From Bacteroidales bacterium (lineage in GTDB: Bacteria > Bacteroidota > Bacteroidia > Bacteroidales > Bacteroidaceae), in NCBI GenBank assembly GCA_004557035.1, contig SFFB01000019.1, positions 1 through 64,000 on the forward strand: DNA of 64,000 bases, given 5' to 3'. The position numbers and the translations under genes are program-made. Below the pieces are notes generated by a model that was given only the letters and a program-made list of their open reading frames with translations, was not told the DNA's origin and did no database searches. Of the stretch, positions 49,301-57,104 are shown in pieces. The first letter of the stretch is position 1, and each line of letters opens with the position of its first letter.

Positions 49301-51891
49301 TCGAAGCGGTCAATAAAAAGCGTGGCATCTTTCAAGGCTGTGCCGACGATGACGGTGGCACTGTCGGCCGTGGTATTTTTTTGCTCATTAAACCACCACA
49401 CGGCACTTTTGTCGGCCGGACGAGTATCGGTTGTAGAGAAAAGGGTGAAACGCCGGCAAAGCGTGTCGGCCTCGGCCACAGCCAACGTCAAATCGTAACT
49501 TCCCGAAGGCAGTTGGGCAAGGGCTGTGGGCACAAAAGGTCGGCCCGTAGTAATGGTGTCAGCCAAGAGAGTGCGACCATTGCCTGAAATGGTGAGCAGG
49601 GCTTTTGAGGAGATGGGCAGACCGGTGTTGGCCGTATGCTCCACCGTCACCTTGGGGAGTTGCTCTTTACAGAGTGTGGAAGGCCAAGAGGTGGAAAGCC
49701 ACGAGGGACGTTGTGAAGCCCAAAGATAGTGGGTGGCAGTCTGTGTCTCGCCATTGGAAGCAGTGACGTCGGCAGTGATGAAGAACTGGAGATAACCGAT
49801 GGCTTCAAGAGGCTGTGTCTGAGAGACAAGACTGAGCGGAATGGCGAAACGGCCAAGACTGTCGGTCGTGGTGGTGCCACCGAAATCGGCACTTTCGGTA
49901 GAGTTACCGCCCCGGGGCCAAAAACTCTGCTCTTTGGCAGCATAAGCCACGGTGGCTCCCGATACGGGCAGACCGGTATAGGTCTCGGCCACGCCGGTGA
50001 GCGTCACTTCTTGTCCCAACTGAGCGCCACCGGCCGGGGCCTGAATGGTGACGGAGAAAGTGGGACGTTTGTATTCTTCCACTCTCACCGAGGCGCTGCC
50101 ACCGGCATTTGACGAGAGAGTGAACCATCCGGGCAACGTGATTTGTGGCAACACAAAACTACCTCCAAAACTGCCCCACTCGTCACTGCGCAGTATGGTG
50201 TCGGCCACGTGTTCACCATTGGCATCGGTCAACGTGACGGTGAGTTCAAGACCCGAAATGGCTGCCACATCATCGCCACGCTGACTATGGGCAAATCCGC
50301 CAAAAAGCACCTCTTGACCCGGCCGATAGATGGCTCGGTCAGTGAAGAGATTGACACGACGATGGGTCTGTGTGTCGCCGGCAGCATAGTGTCGGCCGGC
50401 AGGATAGAGGGAGAAAGAAGGATAATAATGGTCGGTGGCTGTTTCAGCAAAAAAGAGGTTTTGCGAAAAGTCTTTACGATTGGCAGAAATGGTGATTTCA
50501 CCCTGACCATCAGGGATGTAACGCCCCATCTGCCACTGCCGGCCGGCACTGCGGCGATAAGCGGTGATGGAGGAGCCTTCAAGAAGACGACCGGTCTTGC
50601 GGTCTACGAGACACACTCGCGAAGGTTCGCCGGAAACAGAAAGCGTCAAAGGCATGATGCGGGAGACATAAACCAACTGCCGGTCAAGAGTCTTGCCGTC
50701 TGCTTCAAGCACACCATAATATATACCCGGCTCGGTCAGACACAGGTCGAGGCTGTCGGTGGCATTGACATAAGGGGGAATGTCTGCCTTTGCCGTCATC
50801 GACGCAGCGGCATTTTTGTCTTCACGCCGTGGCAATTTCGCCCATTGTTTCTCATCGGCCAGTCGCCGGTCGGCAGCCGTCACGCCTTCGAGTCGATAAA
50901 AACGCACTCGCCACTGTCCCACTCCCCGGTGACTTATGGCAGCACGACAGTTTTCGCCGGGGTAGAGTGTGCGACGGTCAAGTTGAAGAGACAGTGAGGG
51001 GCGTGTTTTGGAGGCAATGTAATTACGCAACACGGCAGCACGTTTTGCCTTGCCAAAGCGCCGTAGCCCCTCTTCGGCCCAAGCGATTTTGGTGCTGTCA
51101 ATACGCCTCACGTCGGCTTCTTCAATCATATAGTCTGAAGCCTCGGTCAGAGCGATATAGACTTCCAGTCCGGGCTCCGTGTTGCCCATCTCTGCCGCCA
51201 GTCGCTTAAGGGCGGCTATGTCGGTGCTTTGGGCAAACGAAGGAGCCCGAGGGCCGGTCAGGGCAATACTGTCGAGCGTGAGCAAAAGAGCGGCTTCGCG
51301 CCGACCGAGTTGTCGATAGACGGCAATGGCACGGCCCACGGTTTCCGTTTTTGTATCGAGGCTCATGCTGCCTGTGGCCAAGGCTTCTTTCACCACTACG
51401 CTGAGCATGTCGTGACCGAAATAGCGGCTGTCGGCGCCGCGTTTGAGCAGCGGCAAGAAGTCGTGGCTTTGGGCTTCGGCCAACAGCTTGGCCTGCCCCA
51501 TGACTTCGAGCGTTAGTCGGCGCGCCAAAGCCACCGAGGCCGTGTCGTAGCGATCGGCATAAAGGCGGGCCATAGTGGCAGAGATGATAGCTTTGTGAAG
51601 GGGATTACGCTCAGTCTGCCTTATGGCTTCAAGCCGTGAAATGGCCGCCTTTGCACTGTCGGGGGCAATGTCGCCTTGCAGACGAACCTCGGTGAGCAGA
51701 GCTTTAAGTCTCCAAGACACATTTTGCTCGCTCTCTGCCTTTTGTCGGATTTGTCGGAGATGATTGAGAGCTGTCTTGGGCTGGTCGGCAGCTACGGCAG
51801 ACTCGGCCTGTTTCCACATTTGATTGTAGTGCTGTGCCATGGCCGAGACGCCACAAAGCAGGCACAAAACAAGCCACATAGTTTTTTTCAT
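46396..51891 (-). CDS. Alpha-2-macroglobulin family protein, large Bacteroidetes type
   Basis: The 1831-residue exported protein has a signal peptide (MWLVLCLLCGVSAMAQ). An N-terminal helical region (residues 25-300) is followed by macroglobulin beta domains (RAIYRPGQEVLFGGFAHSQR, YLPEVGEGERMVF). The A2M block is WRFNALAHTPDMAYGRLDTT with ARRELMIEPAMPRFVRSGD. A helical thioester-domain-like region follows (residues 1400-1750). The thioester motif CxEQ is absent; the corresponding place reads LATPAGEGATEALTAYYA. The family is thought to trap or guard against proteases in the periplasm. It stands alone with no pbpC neighbour, unlike proteobacterial yfhM loci. Confidence 0.9.
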   Translation of the reverse strand: MKKTMWLVLCLLCGVSAMAQHYNQMWKQAESAVAADQPKTALNHLRQIRQKAESEQNVSWRLKALLTEVRLQGDIAPDSAKAAISRLEAIRQTERNPLHKAIISATMARLYADRYDTASVALARRLTLEVMGQAKLLAEAQSHDFLPLLKRGADSRYFGHDMLSVVVKEALATGSMSLDTKTETVGRAIAVYRQLGRREAALLLTLDSIALTGPRAPSFAQSTDIAALKRLAAEMGNTEPGLEVYIALTEASDYMIEEADVRRIDSTKIAWAEEGLRRFGKAKRAAVLRNYIASKTRPSLSLQLDRRTLYPGENCRAAISHRGVGQWRVRFYRLEGVTAADRRLADEKQWAKLPRREDKNAAASMTAKADIPPYVNATDSLDLCLTEPGIYYGVLEADGKTLDRQLVYVSRIMPLTLSVSGEPSRVCLVDRKTGRLLEGSSITAYRRSAGRQWQMGRYIPDGQGEITISANRKDFSQNLFFAETATDHYYPSFSLYPAGRHYAAGDTQTHRRVNLFTDRAIYRPGQEVLFGGFAHSQRGDDVAAISGLELTVTLTDANGEHVADTILRSDEWGSFGGSFVLPQITLPGWFTLSSNAGGSASVRVEEYKRPTFSVTIQAPAGGAQLGQEVTLTGVAETYTGLPVSGATVAYAAKEQSFWPRGGNSTESADFGGTTTTDSLGRFAIPLSLVSQTQPLEAIGYLQFFITADVTASNGETQTATHYLWASQRPSWLSTSWPSTLCKEQLPKVTVEHTANTGLPISSKALLTISGNGRTLLADTITTGRPFVPTALAQLPSGSYDLTLAVAEADTLCRRFTLFSTTDTRPADKSAVWWFNEQKNTTADSATVIVGTALKDATLFIDRFDSRGRVSHKAICLSDTLLRFNLAYLPEVGEGERMVFTMVRDGQIHTDQSTVTKPLPQKKLHLSWHTFRDRLTPGSHETWQLRVTHPNGRPAAASVLARLYDASLDALANRPWNFSLSFSRPMPFSHYAQPYAGRLSLSYVADVKWHTYPARSFTRWFEDISRSTPRRFYSKAVATGAVADYRANMVLQSKQEADAVVMTEQSVVAEDASSTPSEEFSAPRSNFAETAYFAATLTTDSAGLAALDFTLPERLTSWRFNALAHTPDMAYGRLDTTLVARRELMIEPAMPRFVRSGDCLVLPYTLRSLIASPEKGKVSLTITDGESGKLLFKQNQPFAIKAEGTAVGQFEWKAESETSFVEITLTASTATFSDGERHLLSLLPARVVEERTLSLSLDAVGSTSWALDTLWNKASCASHRELLVETTSAPIWSAVGALPALATPAGEGATEALTAYYAATLATHLTRQYPALARLSAAGDRTALSALSRHPELRQTLLAETPWVAEAKSERERLAEISRLFDAHTVAAYRATALARLQKLQNADGSLSWYPGMSGSLYVTLDVASRLARLSALAQDARADRLLAKARTWLETQISKEVKEMKRLKVTTVSDRHVVYLHLVALADGRFNATTSWLAGQAMNSRPSLTMQSQALLAEAFALTGRRTEAAEVAQSLTEHLVSSPEMGSYFDTHRAALSGQSYRVPTQCAAISALTAVDARANSRLVEEMQRWLVQSRRTQMWAEPRAACDAVYALTLGVDSLPAHPAPLRYTLSRGRHILAVNAPSEVEAVSTIGYTFSRHTDVATTADRFIIHKSQPGLSFAQITARQTLPLSSARPTASGMRLTCRYERWDGRAWQVLREGQRVEAGERVRQVFTLEAERDYDFVSLTASRGANAQPRRALSGYADWGGIWGYRAVRDASTSFYIEHLPKGTHTFTEEFIIDRPGRYTYGVCRAACEYAPEYHSQTTAFVMGQ

Positions 51892-51924
51892 GACTAGGAT
51901 AGTTTGATAGGTAGTTTAGGTTTT

Positions 51925-52312
51925 TTTGAGTCTAAGAGACTAAAAGTCTAAAAGTTTAAGAGTCTAAAAGTCTAAGAGTCTAAAAGTCTAAAAGAGTTTT
52001 AGCGGCCAAGCCACTCTTTGTCTCTTTGTCTCTTTGTCTGGAAGAAGTCTAAGAGTCTAAAAGCTATCGTCGGCCCAACAAGCCCTGTAAGGGCGCCACA
52101 TAATAGCCCGGGTCGTCAGGCCCGGGTAACGGAAGCCCCTCTAATTTCCGGCCTGTAAGGTCGGCACAATACAGGACGCCGACTTTACAGGCCGGAATCA
52201 TTGTGTACATCCGTTACCCAGGCCTGACGACCTGGGCTGAAATGTTACGCCCTTTCAGGGCTTACGAGGCCGCTCAAACTCTTTGACTCTTTGTCTCTTA
52301 GTCTTTTAGTAT
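51925..52312. repeat. Composite intergenic element e: octamer array, core, REP arms, inverted array
   Basis: An AGTCTAAR-type array of about ten units is followed by core TTTTAGCGGCCAAGCCAC (51998-52015), TCTTTGTC units, and a second short array. A REP-like palindrome then follows at 52078-52268. The element ends in AAACTCTTTGACTCTTTG, TCTCTTAGTCTTTTAG, the complement of the opening array. The whole is a nested palindrome of nearly 390 bases filling the gap between the macroglobulin and ZnuC-like genes. Confidence 0.85.
52078..52268. repeat. REP-like palindrome within element e
   Basis: The left arm reads AAGCCCTGTAAGGGCG, AGCCCGGGTCGTCAGG, TTTCCGGCCTGTAAGGTCGG. The right arm is its complement (CCGACTTTACAGGCCGG, CCAGGCCTGACGACCTGGG, CGCCCTTTCAGGGCTT) with small changes. 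Each word is itself a hairpin. Related units lie at 55331-55660 and 57181-57680. Confidence 0.8.
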
Positions 52313-52939
52313 CATTCGCCTGGCGGCAGGACAATGGCTGATTAGTTCTTCGTCGTGACTCACCATCACCACGGCACAATCGGCAGACTGTTCGGCCAAG
52401 AGTTCGGCCAACAGGTGCTTATAGTGCGCGTCGAGATGCGTGTCGGGTTCGTCGAGCACCAACAGCGTGGGCCGACTCACAACGGCGCGTGCAAGCAGTG
52501 TGCGTTGCCATTGTCCACCACTCAACGCGCCTATGGGTTGTGTGGCGAGCTGTGTCAGTCCCCACTGTGCCATCACGTCATCTGTCTGCTCCTTAGCAGC
52601 CGCGGACTTGCGAAAGTGAGGCCACGATGAGCCTCCGGCACCCATAAGTCCCGTCTCCACCACCTCCCTCACAGTGATGGGAAACTCTCGGTCTATGCTA
52701 CGCTTTTGAGGCAGATAGCCCACCGTCAGTCCGGGCTTCATCTCCACCCGCCCTTTTTGCGGACGGAGCAGCCCGGTCATAAGGCGCAACAGGGTGGTTT
52801 TGCCGCCGCCGTTGGGACCACTGAGCACGACGAAGTCGCCACGTTTCACTTCGAGCGAAACATCGGCAATCAGAGGCCGTCGACCGTAGTCAAACCAGAC
52901 GTGGTCCAAGACTACCAGAGTTGGGGTGTCTATGGGCAT
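52298..52939 (-). CDS. znuC: Zinc/manganese ABC transporter ATP-binding protein
   Basis: The 213-residue ATPase has Walker A SGPNGGGKTTLLRL, the metal-transporter Q-loop (VGYLPQKRSIDREFP), signature LSGGQWQRTLLARA and Walker B LLVLDEPDTHLD. The start MPIDTPTLVVLDHVWFD at 52939 overlaps the end of the binding-protein gene by 10 nt. A longer frame to 53095 runs back through that gene and is rejected. No membrane permease follows; the next feature is a long repeat. The metal cannot be distinguished by eye. Confidence 0.88.
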   Translation of the reverse strand: MPIDTPTLVVLDHVWFDYGRRPLIADVSLEVKRGDFVVLSGPNGGGKTTLLRLMTGLLRPQKGRVEMKPGLTVGYLPQKRSIDREFPITVREVVETGLMGAGGSSWPHFRKSAAAKEQTDDVMAQWGLTQLATQPIGALSGGQWQRTLLARAVVSRPTLLVLDEPDTHLDAHYKHLLAELLAEQSADCAVVMVSHDEELISHCPAARRMILKD

Positions 52940-53784
52940 AGAGCTTTGGCTATTTCTATGAATTGCTGTTTGGGATTTTCCGAAAGCGGGTCTATCACCA
53001 CCACCTTGGCACCAATCTCTCGGGCTATGGGGGCTACAAGTGCAGGGTCGTATTCTTTTTCCACAAAAACCACGCTCACGCCTTCTTCCCGACACTGTTT
53101 CACAAGCTCGGCCAAGTGAGCTGCCGAAGGTTTTTTGCCGTCTTGCTCCACGGCGAGCTGCTTCAGACCGTAAGCTTGGGCAAAATAGCCCAAAGCCGGA
53201 TGATATATTAAGAAAGTGCGCTTGTCCACTCCCTCCAAACTTTCCCTGAGTTGCTCGTCGAGGCTGTCCATTTCTGCTTCAAAGACAGCCAAACGGACCT
53301 TGAGAGTATCGGCCTTGTGCTTATCGATATGAGCCAAGCCACGTGCAATCTCTCGGGCCATAAGTTTGAGCGTCTGTGGAGAAGTCCAGGCGTGTGGATC
53401 GTCTCCGTCAGAGCCTTCAAGCGGTGCCACCGCCTGCGAAGCATTAATTTGGTAGAGATGAGGCACATTCTCGGTGATGCGGCGCAAGGTGGTCTTTTCA
53501 AACCCGAGCGTCCCCACTCTGACATAGGCCAAGCAGTCGTCGAGCGCAGCGATTTGTGCAGGCGTAGGCTGATAGGTCTCGGGGCTTGCTCCGGTGGGTG
53601 TCATTGTTTCCACTTGATACATATCTCCGGCGAGGCGGCCCACCAGATATTTCAGCGGGGCAATGCTCACACACACCGTGGGCTCGGCCGTGGCATGTCT
53701 GTCGGTGGCACATCCGCCACACAACAAGACAAGAGCAGCCATGCCCGTCACCAGTCCCGTAATCTGAATTTTAAGTTTTAGCAT
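52930..53784 (-). CDS. znuA: Metal ABC transporter substrate-binding lipoprotein (ZnuA-like)
   Basis: The 284-residue lipoprotein has a lipobox LLCGGCATD (Cys near residue 25). VCVSIAPLKYLVGRLAGD and TPTGASPETYQPTPAQ start the cluster A-1 fold. DDPHAWTSPQTLKLMAREI, LIYHPALGYFAQAYGLKQL and FVEKEYDPALVAPIAREIG provide the usual His, His and Glu/Asp metal ligands. The long His-rich loop of many ZnuA proteins is absent. It is followed by the ATPase with a 10-nt overlap and preceded 15 nt away by the DedA-like gene. Confidence 0.88.
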   Translation of the reverse strand: MLKLKIQITGLVTGMAALVLLCGGCATDRHATAEPTVCVSIAPLKYLVGRLAGDMYQVETMTPTGASPETYQPTPAQIAALDDCLAYVRVGTLGFEKTTLRRITENVPHLYQINASQAVAPLEGSDGDDPHAWTSPQTLKLMAREIARGLAHIDKHKADTLKVRLAVFEAEMDSLDEQLRESLEGVDKRTFLIYHPALGYFAQAYGLKQLAVEQDGKKPSAAHLAELVKQCREEGVSVVFVEKEYDPALVAPIAREIGAKVVVIDPLSENPKQQFIEIAKALCP

Positions 53785-53799
53785 AAGTCAGTCGTTTTT

Positions 53800-54330
53800 T
53801 TATTCGGCAGCCATAAGCCAAGCCGAGACAATGATTTGATAGCGCAGGTATTTGCCTGTGGCTATGGTCACAAACGACCACAGCGGATTGGTCCGCATAA
53901 AGCCCATTGCCACCGTCACCAAACTGCCCAACAAGGGTATCCAAGCCAACAGTCCGGCCCAGGCTCCATATTTTGACACATACGTGCGGCCACGTTCAAG
54001 TTTTTCGGGGCTAACCTTGGCATATTTCACCATCCATTGACTTCGTCTTCCTCCTTCGCGGCTCGGCAATTCAAACAAGTTTGATTGCTCTCGCCTTGTC
54101 GTCGGTTCTTCGCGACCAAGAAGACGGCCAATGCCATAGTTGATCACACTGCCCAAGACATTGCCCACCGTGCCCCAAATGAGCACGCCCACAGGGTCGG
54201 CACCGGCCGAGAGCAGGCCCATCATCACCACCTCTGAACTGAAGGGGAACACACTGCCGGCCAAAACAGCAGCCACAAACATCCCCATCGGACCGGCCGC
54301 CGTGAGCCAAGTGGTCAAATCTCCCATCAT
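53800..54330 (-). CDS. DedA/YqaA-like membrane protein with an in-frame repeat insertion
   Basis: The 176-residue protein (ATG 54330, MMGDLTTW) has TM1 (LTAAGPMGMFVAAVLAGSVF), the glycine motif GNVLGSVINYGIGRLLGR, and WAGLLAWIPLLGSLVTVAMG with FMRTNPLWSF, typical of the YqaA branch of the DedA family. Between GRLLGR and WMVKYAKVSPEKL, where relatives have only a few residues, about 24 extra residues occur (EEPTTRREQSNLFELPSREG...). They coincide with repeat P-like DNA at 54036-54108. The upstream gene's stop overlaps this start (ATGA). The role in metal homeostasis is unproven. Confidence 0.82.
   Translation of the reverse strand: MMGDLTTWLTAAGPMGMFVAAVLAGSVFPFSSEVVMMGLLSAGADPVGVLIWGTVGNVLGSVINYGIGRLLGREEPTTRREQSNLFELPSREGGRRSQWMVKYAKVSPEKLERGRTYVSKYGAWAGLLAWIPLLGSLVTVAMGFMRTNPLWSFVTIATGKYLRYQIIVSAWLMAAE
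54036..54108. mobile_element. Short repeat-P relative inserted in the DedA-like coding sequence
   Basis: On the plus strand it begins ATTGACTTCGTCTTCCTCC and ends CTTGTCGTCGGTTC, exactly the ends of the longer element at 57223-57379. The centre is the hairpin GCAATTCAAAC/GTTTGATTGC (54066-54088) around ACAAGT-like bases. It keeps the coding frame of the host gene open, adding about 24 residues. Confidence 0.7.
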
Positions 54331-55262
54331 GGCGCCAAGAGTTTTACCACACCCGGCAGGGCCAAAATGGCCACCGACACCCAAAACCACACCGTGCCCC
54401 ACCGGCCTCGACTCAATGTCAGGTGATGGGCCACGAGGGGAGCTGCCTCAAGGGCCAAAAGCATGGTCCAGACGCTATGAGCACGAGGCATAAGCACAAG
54501 CAACGCCACCGTGGAGAGTTCAAAGCAGATGATGACATAAAAAAACATTCTCACACGGATTTTGTCGTTGAAAGCCGTACGGACATAGTGCAACGTCCCG
54601 GCCAACGCCATCAGCGCCAACGCCGCCAACGTCGCGACGTCTGCCGGAGAGAGACTGTAGAGGTCTAAGGGTGAAAAATCAAACGTCTGAGAGAAAGCGG
54701 TCAGTGCCGGCATCAGACGTCCGATGTCCAACACCACATAGAGCCCCCAATAGACATAGGGCAAAACGCCTCCCATCACCAAGGCAGCCACCACACGCCA
54801 CCCGGCTGCCCTGAGCGGCACCATCAGGCAAAAGCCCAACACCGGCAGCAGCAACAACAAAGGAGGGAAAAACAGACTGCCCAGACTCACGCAAAGCGAA
54901 GCCCTGAAAGCATGGCCGGCAGCAGCTCTGACATCGTAGGCGCCAAAGAGGGGCCACCAAGCGGCCGCCACGGCCACCGTCACCACCGCCAAGCTGCCGG
55001 TCGCGTCAAAAAGCCACGGCATCGCCACCACAAAGGCCAAGAACGAGGCACTTACCATACGCGAGCGCACTCTGAGTAAAGCAAAACGACTATTGAGCTC
55101 GGCCAACAGCCAGCCCGTGGCCGCCAAAGCGCCCAATGCCAGCAACCTGTTGTTGTCGGTAAAAGCGCCTCGCCACATCCACGACACCAACATAGCCACC
55201 GCCATCACCGGCAGTGTCCACATCGAGGCTGTGAGTCTGTTTTTAAGCGTGCGCTCTCTCAT
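54327..55262 (-). CDS. Polytopic membrane protein of unknown function
   Basis: The 311-residue protein is almost entirely hydrophobic, with 8 to 10 predicted helices (TASMWTLPVMAVAMLVSW, AVVTVAVAAAWWPLF, FFPPLLLLLPVLGFCLMVPL). It is not a recognisable ZnuB permease: there is no family motif such as GDALAHV near the N-terminus. It lies directly upstream of, and overlaps by 4 nt with, the DedA-like gene, so the two are coupled. Some Bacteroidetes have such a protein of DUF6427-like type, but I cannot confirm membership. Confidence 0.65.
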   Translation of the reverse strand: MRERTLKNRLTASMWTLPVMAVAMLVSWMWRGAFTDNNRLLALGALAATGWLLAELNSRFALLRVRSRMVSASFLAFVVAMPWLFDATGSLAVVTVAVAAAWWPLFGAYDVRAAAGHAFRASLCVSLGSLFFPPLLLLLPVLGFCLMVPLRAAGWRVVAALVMGGVLPYVYWGLYVVLDIGRLMPALTAFSQTFDFSPLDLYSLSPADVATLAALALMALAGTLHYVRTAFNDKIRVRMFFYVIICFELSTVALLVLMPRAHSVWTMLLALEAAPLVAHHLTLSRGRWGTVWFWVSVAILALPGVVKLLAP

Positions 55263-55264
55263 GT

Positions 55265-55717
55265 TTTATAAAGTCGAAGAGTTTAAGAGACTAAGAGTCG
55301 AAGAGACAAAGAGAATTTGAGCGGCCTCGAACGCCCTGAAAGGGCAACAAGACCATAGCCTAGGGCAAAGTGAGCGTAGCGAACGGCACCCTGGGTTGTG
55401 AGCGGTCGAGTACGCCCTGAAAGGGCAGAAGACCATAGCCCAGGGCAAAGTGAGCGTAGCGAACGACACCCTGGGTGGGTGTGGCCGATTATGTTCGCCC
55501 TGTAAGGGCAAAAGATTTTTATTGAAACTCCAACCATGCTCATACCTTTTTTATTAATGCTTTTGCCCTTACAGGGCGCATTGTTTGGGCCACGTTTACC
55601 CAGGGTGCCGGCGTCACTACGTGCCGCCTCTGCCCTGGGCTATGGTCTTGTTGGGCCTATTGTGCCGACCTTACAGGCCGGAGATTACGGTTGACTTCCT
55701 TAGTCTTTTAGTCTCCC
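55265..55717. repeat. Composite intergenic element f: octamer array, tandem and inverted REP units
   Basis: AGTCGAAGAGTTTAAG, AGACTAAG and AGTCGAAG units open it, then GAGCGGCC. Two direct 79- to 80-nt repeats follow (from about 55334 and 55413), each beginning ACGCCCTGAAAGGGC and containing AGGGCAAAGTGAGCGTAGCG. An inverted copy is at 55561-55660, then GTGCCGACCTTACAGGCCGG and a closing TTAGTCTTTTAGTCTC. The whole 460-bp gap between the membrane-protein gene and purD is repeat; no gene is visible. Confidence 0.85.
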
Positions 55718-55722
55718 AAAAA

Positions 55723-56991
55723 TCACAAATCAGCGCCAATATCGCGGCGGAAATATTTGCCCTCGAAGGCCACCGTTTCGGCCCCCTTCATGGCTGCAGC
55801 GAGCGCCTCGGCCTTGTCTCGTCCGTAGGCACTGCAGGCAATGACACGTCCGCCGGCCGTCACCAAGCGACCGTCGGCCACGGCCGTACCGGCATGAAAC
55901 ACCACACCGTCTGCCATTTCGGGCACGGCTGTGATAGCCACACCCTTGGCATACGCACCGGGATATCCTCCCGACACGCACATCACGCAGACGGCAGCTC
56001 TTTCGTCTTGCTCCACGCGACACCTGTCGAGCGTGCCGTCGGCCACGGCCTCGCAGAGTTCCACCAAGTCCGATTTCAGTCTGAGCATCACCGTCTCGGT
56101 CTCGGGGTCGCCCATACGGCAGTTGTATTCAATCACCTTCGGGCCCTCGGCCGTGTTGATGAGTCCGAAAAAGATGAAGCCCTTATAGTCAATGCCTTCC
56201 TCGGCCAAACCTTCCACCGTGGGGCGCACGATGGTGTCTTCCACGCGTTTCATCCATTCTTTTGTGGCAAAAGGCACGGGCGAGACCGAACCCATACCTC
56301 CCGTGTTGAGGCCCTTGTCGCCTTCGCCAATGCGTTTATAGTCTTTGGCCTCGGGCAAGATGCAGTAGTGGCTGCCGTCGGTCATGGCAAACACCGAACA
56401 TTCGATGCCGCTCATAAACTCCTCTATCACCACACGCGCCGAAGCCTGGCCAAACATTCCGCCAAGCATATCGCCGAGCTCCTTGTTGGCCTCTTCGAGC
56501 GTGTCGACAATGATGACCCCTTTGCCGGCGCACAGACCGTCGGCCTTGAGCACGTAGGGCGGCTGGAGGGTGGAGAGGAACTTCCGCGCCTCGTCAATTT
56601 GTGCGGCGTCGAACGTCTCGTATGCAGCCGTCGGGATGCCGTGACGTTTCATGAACCCTTTGGCAAAATCTTTTGAGCCTTCCAGCTGAGCGCCTTCGGC
56701 CGAGGGGCCAATCACTTTGACGTGACGGAGCTTCTCATGGTCGCGGAAATAGTCTGCGATACCTTTCACCAGAGGGTCTTCGGGCCCTACGACCACCATT
56801 GCAATCCCTTCTTTTTCCACAAAAGCGGCCACGGCCTCAAAATCGTCGGCTTTGATGGATACGTTTTGCCCCACCTGCGCCGTACCGGCATTGCCGGGAG
56901 CGATATAGAGCGTTTCACACTTGGGACTTTGAGCCAATTTCCAGGCCAGTGCATGTTCGCGACCGCCCGAGCCTAAGAGCAAGATTTTCAT
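55723..56991 (-). CDS. purD: Phosphoribosylamine-glycine ligase
   Basis: PurD (GAR synthetase) joins glycine to phosphoribosylamine, step 2 of purine synthesis. The 422-residue ATP-grasp enzyme has ILLLGSGGREHALAWKL at the start, GPEDPLVKGIADYF, LKADGLCAGKGVIIVD (ATP lysine), GFIFFGLINTAEGPKVIEYN with CRMGDPETE (metal site), all standard. It is monocistronic; purL lies 47 kb away. The upstream leader is about 90 nt with a possible -7 TAACTTCG box at 57091-57098. Confidence 0.96.
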   Translation of the reverse strand: MKILLLGSGGREHALAWKLAQSPKCETLYIAPGNAGTAQVGQNVSIKADDFEAVAAFVEKEGIAMVVVGPEDPLVKGIADYFRDHEKLRHVKVIGPSAEGAQLEGSKDFAKGFMKRHGIPTAAYETFDAAQIDEARKFLSTLQPPYVLKADGLCAGKGVIIVDTLEEANKELGDMLGGMFGQASARVVIEEFMSGIECSVFAMTDGSHYCILPEAKDYKRIGEGDKGLNTGGMGSVSPVPFATKEWMKRVEDTIVRPTVEGLAEEGIDYKGFIFFGLINTAEGPKVIEYNCRMGDPETETVMLRLKSDLVELCEAVADGTLDRCRVEQDERAAVCVMCVSGGYPGAYAKGVAITAVPEMADGVVFHAGTAVADGRLVTAGGRVIACSAYGRDKAEALAAAMKGAETVAFEGKYFRRDIGADL

Positions 56992-57090
56992 AATCGAGAG
57001 AGGTGATAAGGTTACTGCGACCTGCCGCTTGGTCTGAAAGCTTCAAACCCCAACAGGCACATTGATATTCATATTTATATTATTAGACTG

Positions 57091-57098
57091 CGAAGTTA
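57091..57098 (-). promoter_or_regulatory. Possible -7 box of purD
   Basis: CGAAGTTA is TAACTTCG on the minus strand, one base off TAnnTTTG and identical to the ferritin box. A TTTG (57111-57114) lies only 12 nt upstream, as at the ferritin gene. Confidence 0.35.
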
Positions 57099-57104
57099 GC
57101 GCAA

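Noticed and set aside
52940..53095. Upstream extension of the ZnuC-like protein to 53095
   Set aside because: The extra 52 residues are out-of-frame reading of the binding-protein gene, and the conserved ATPase start is at 52939.
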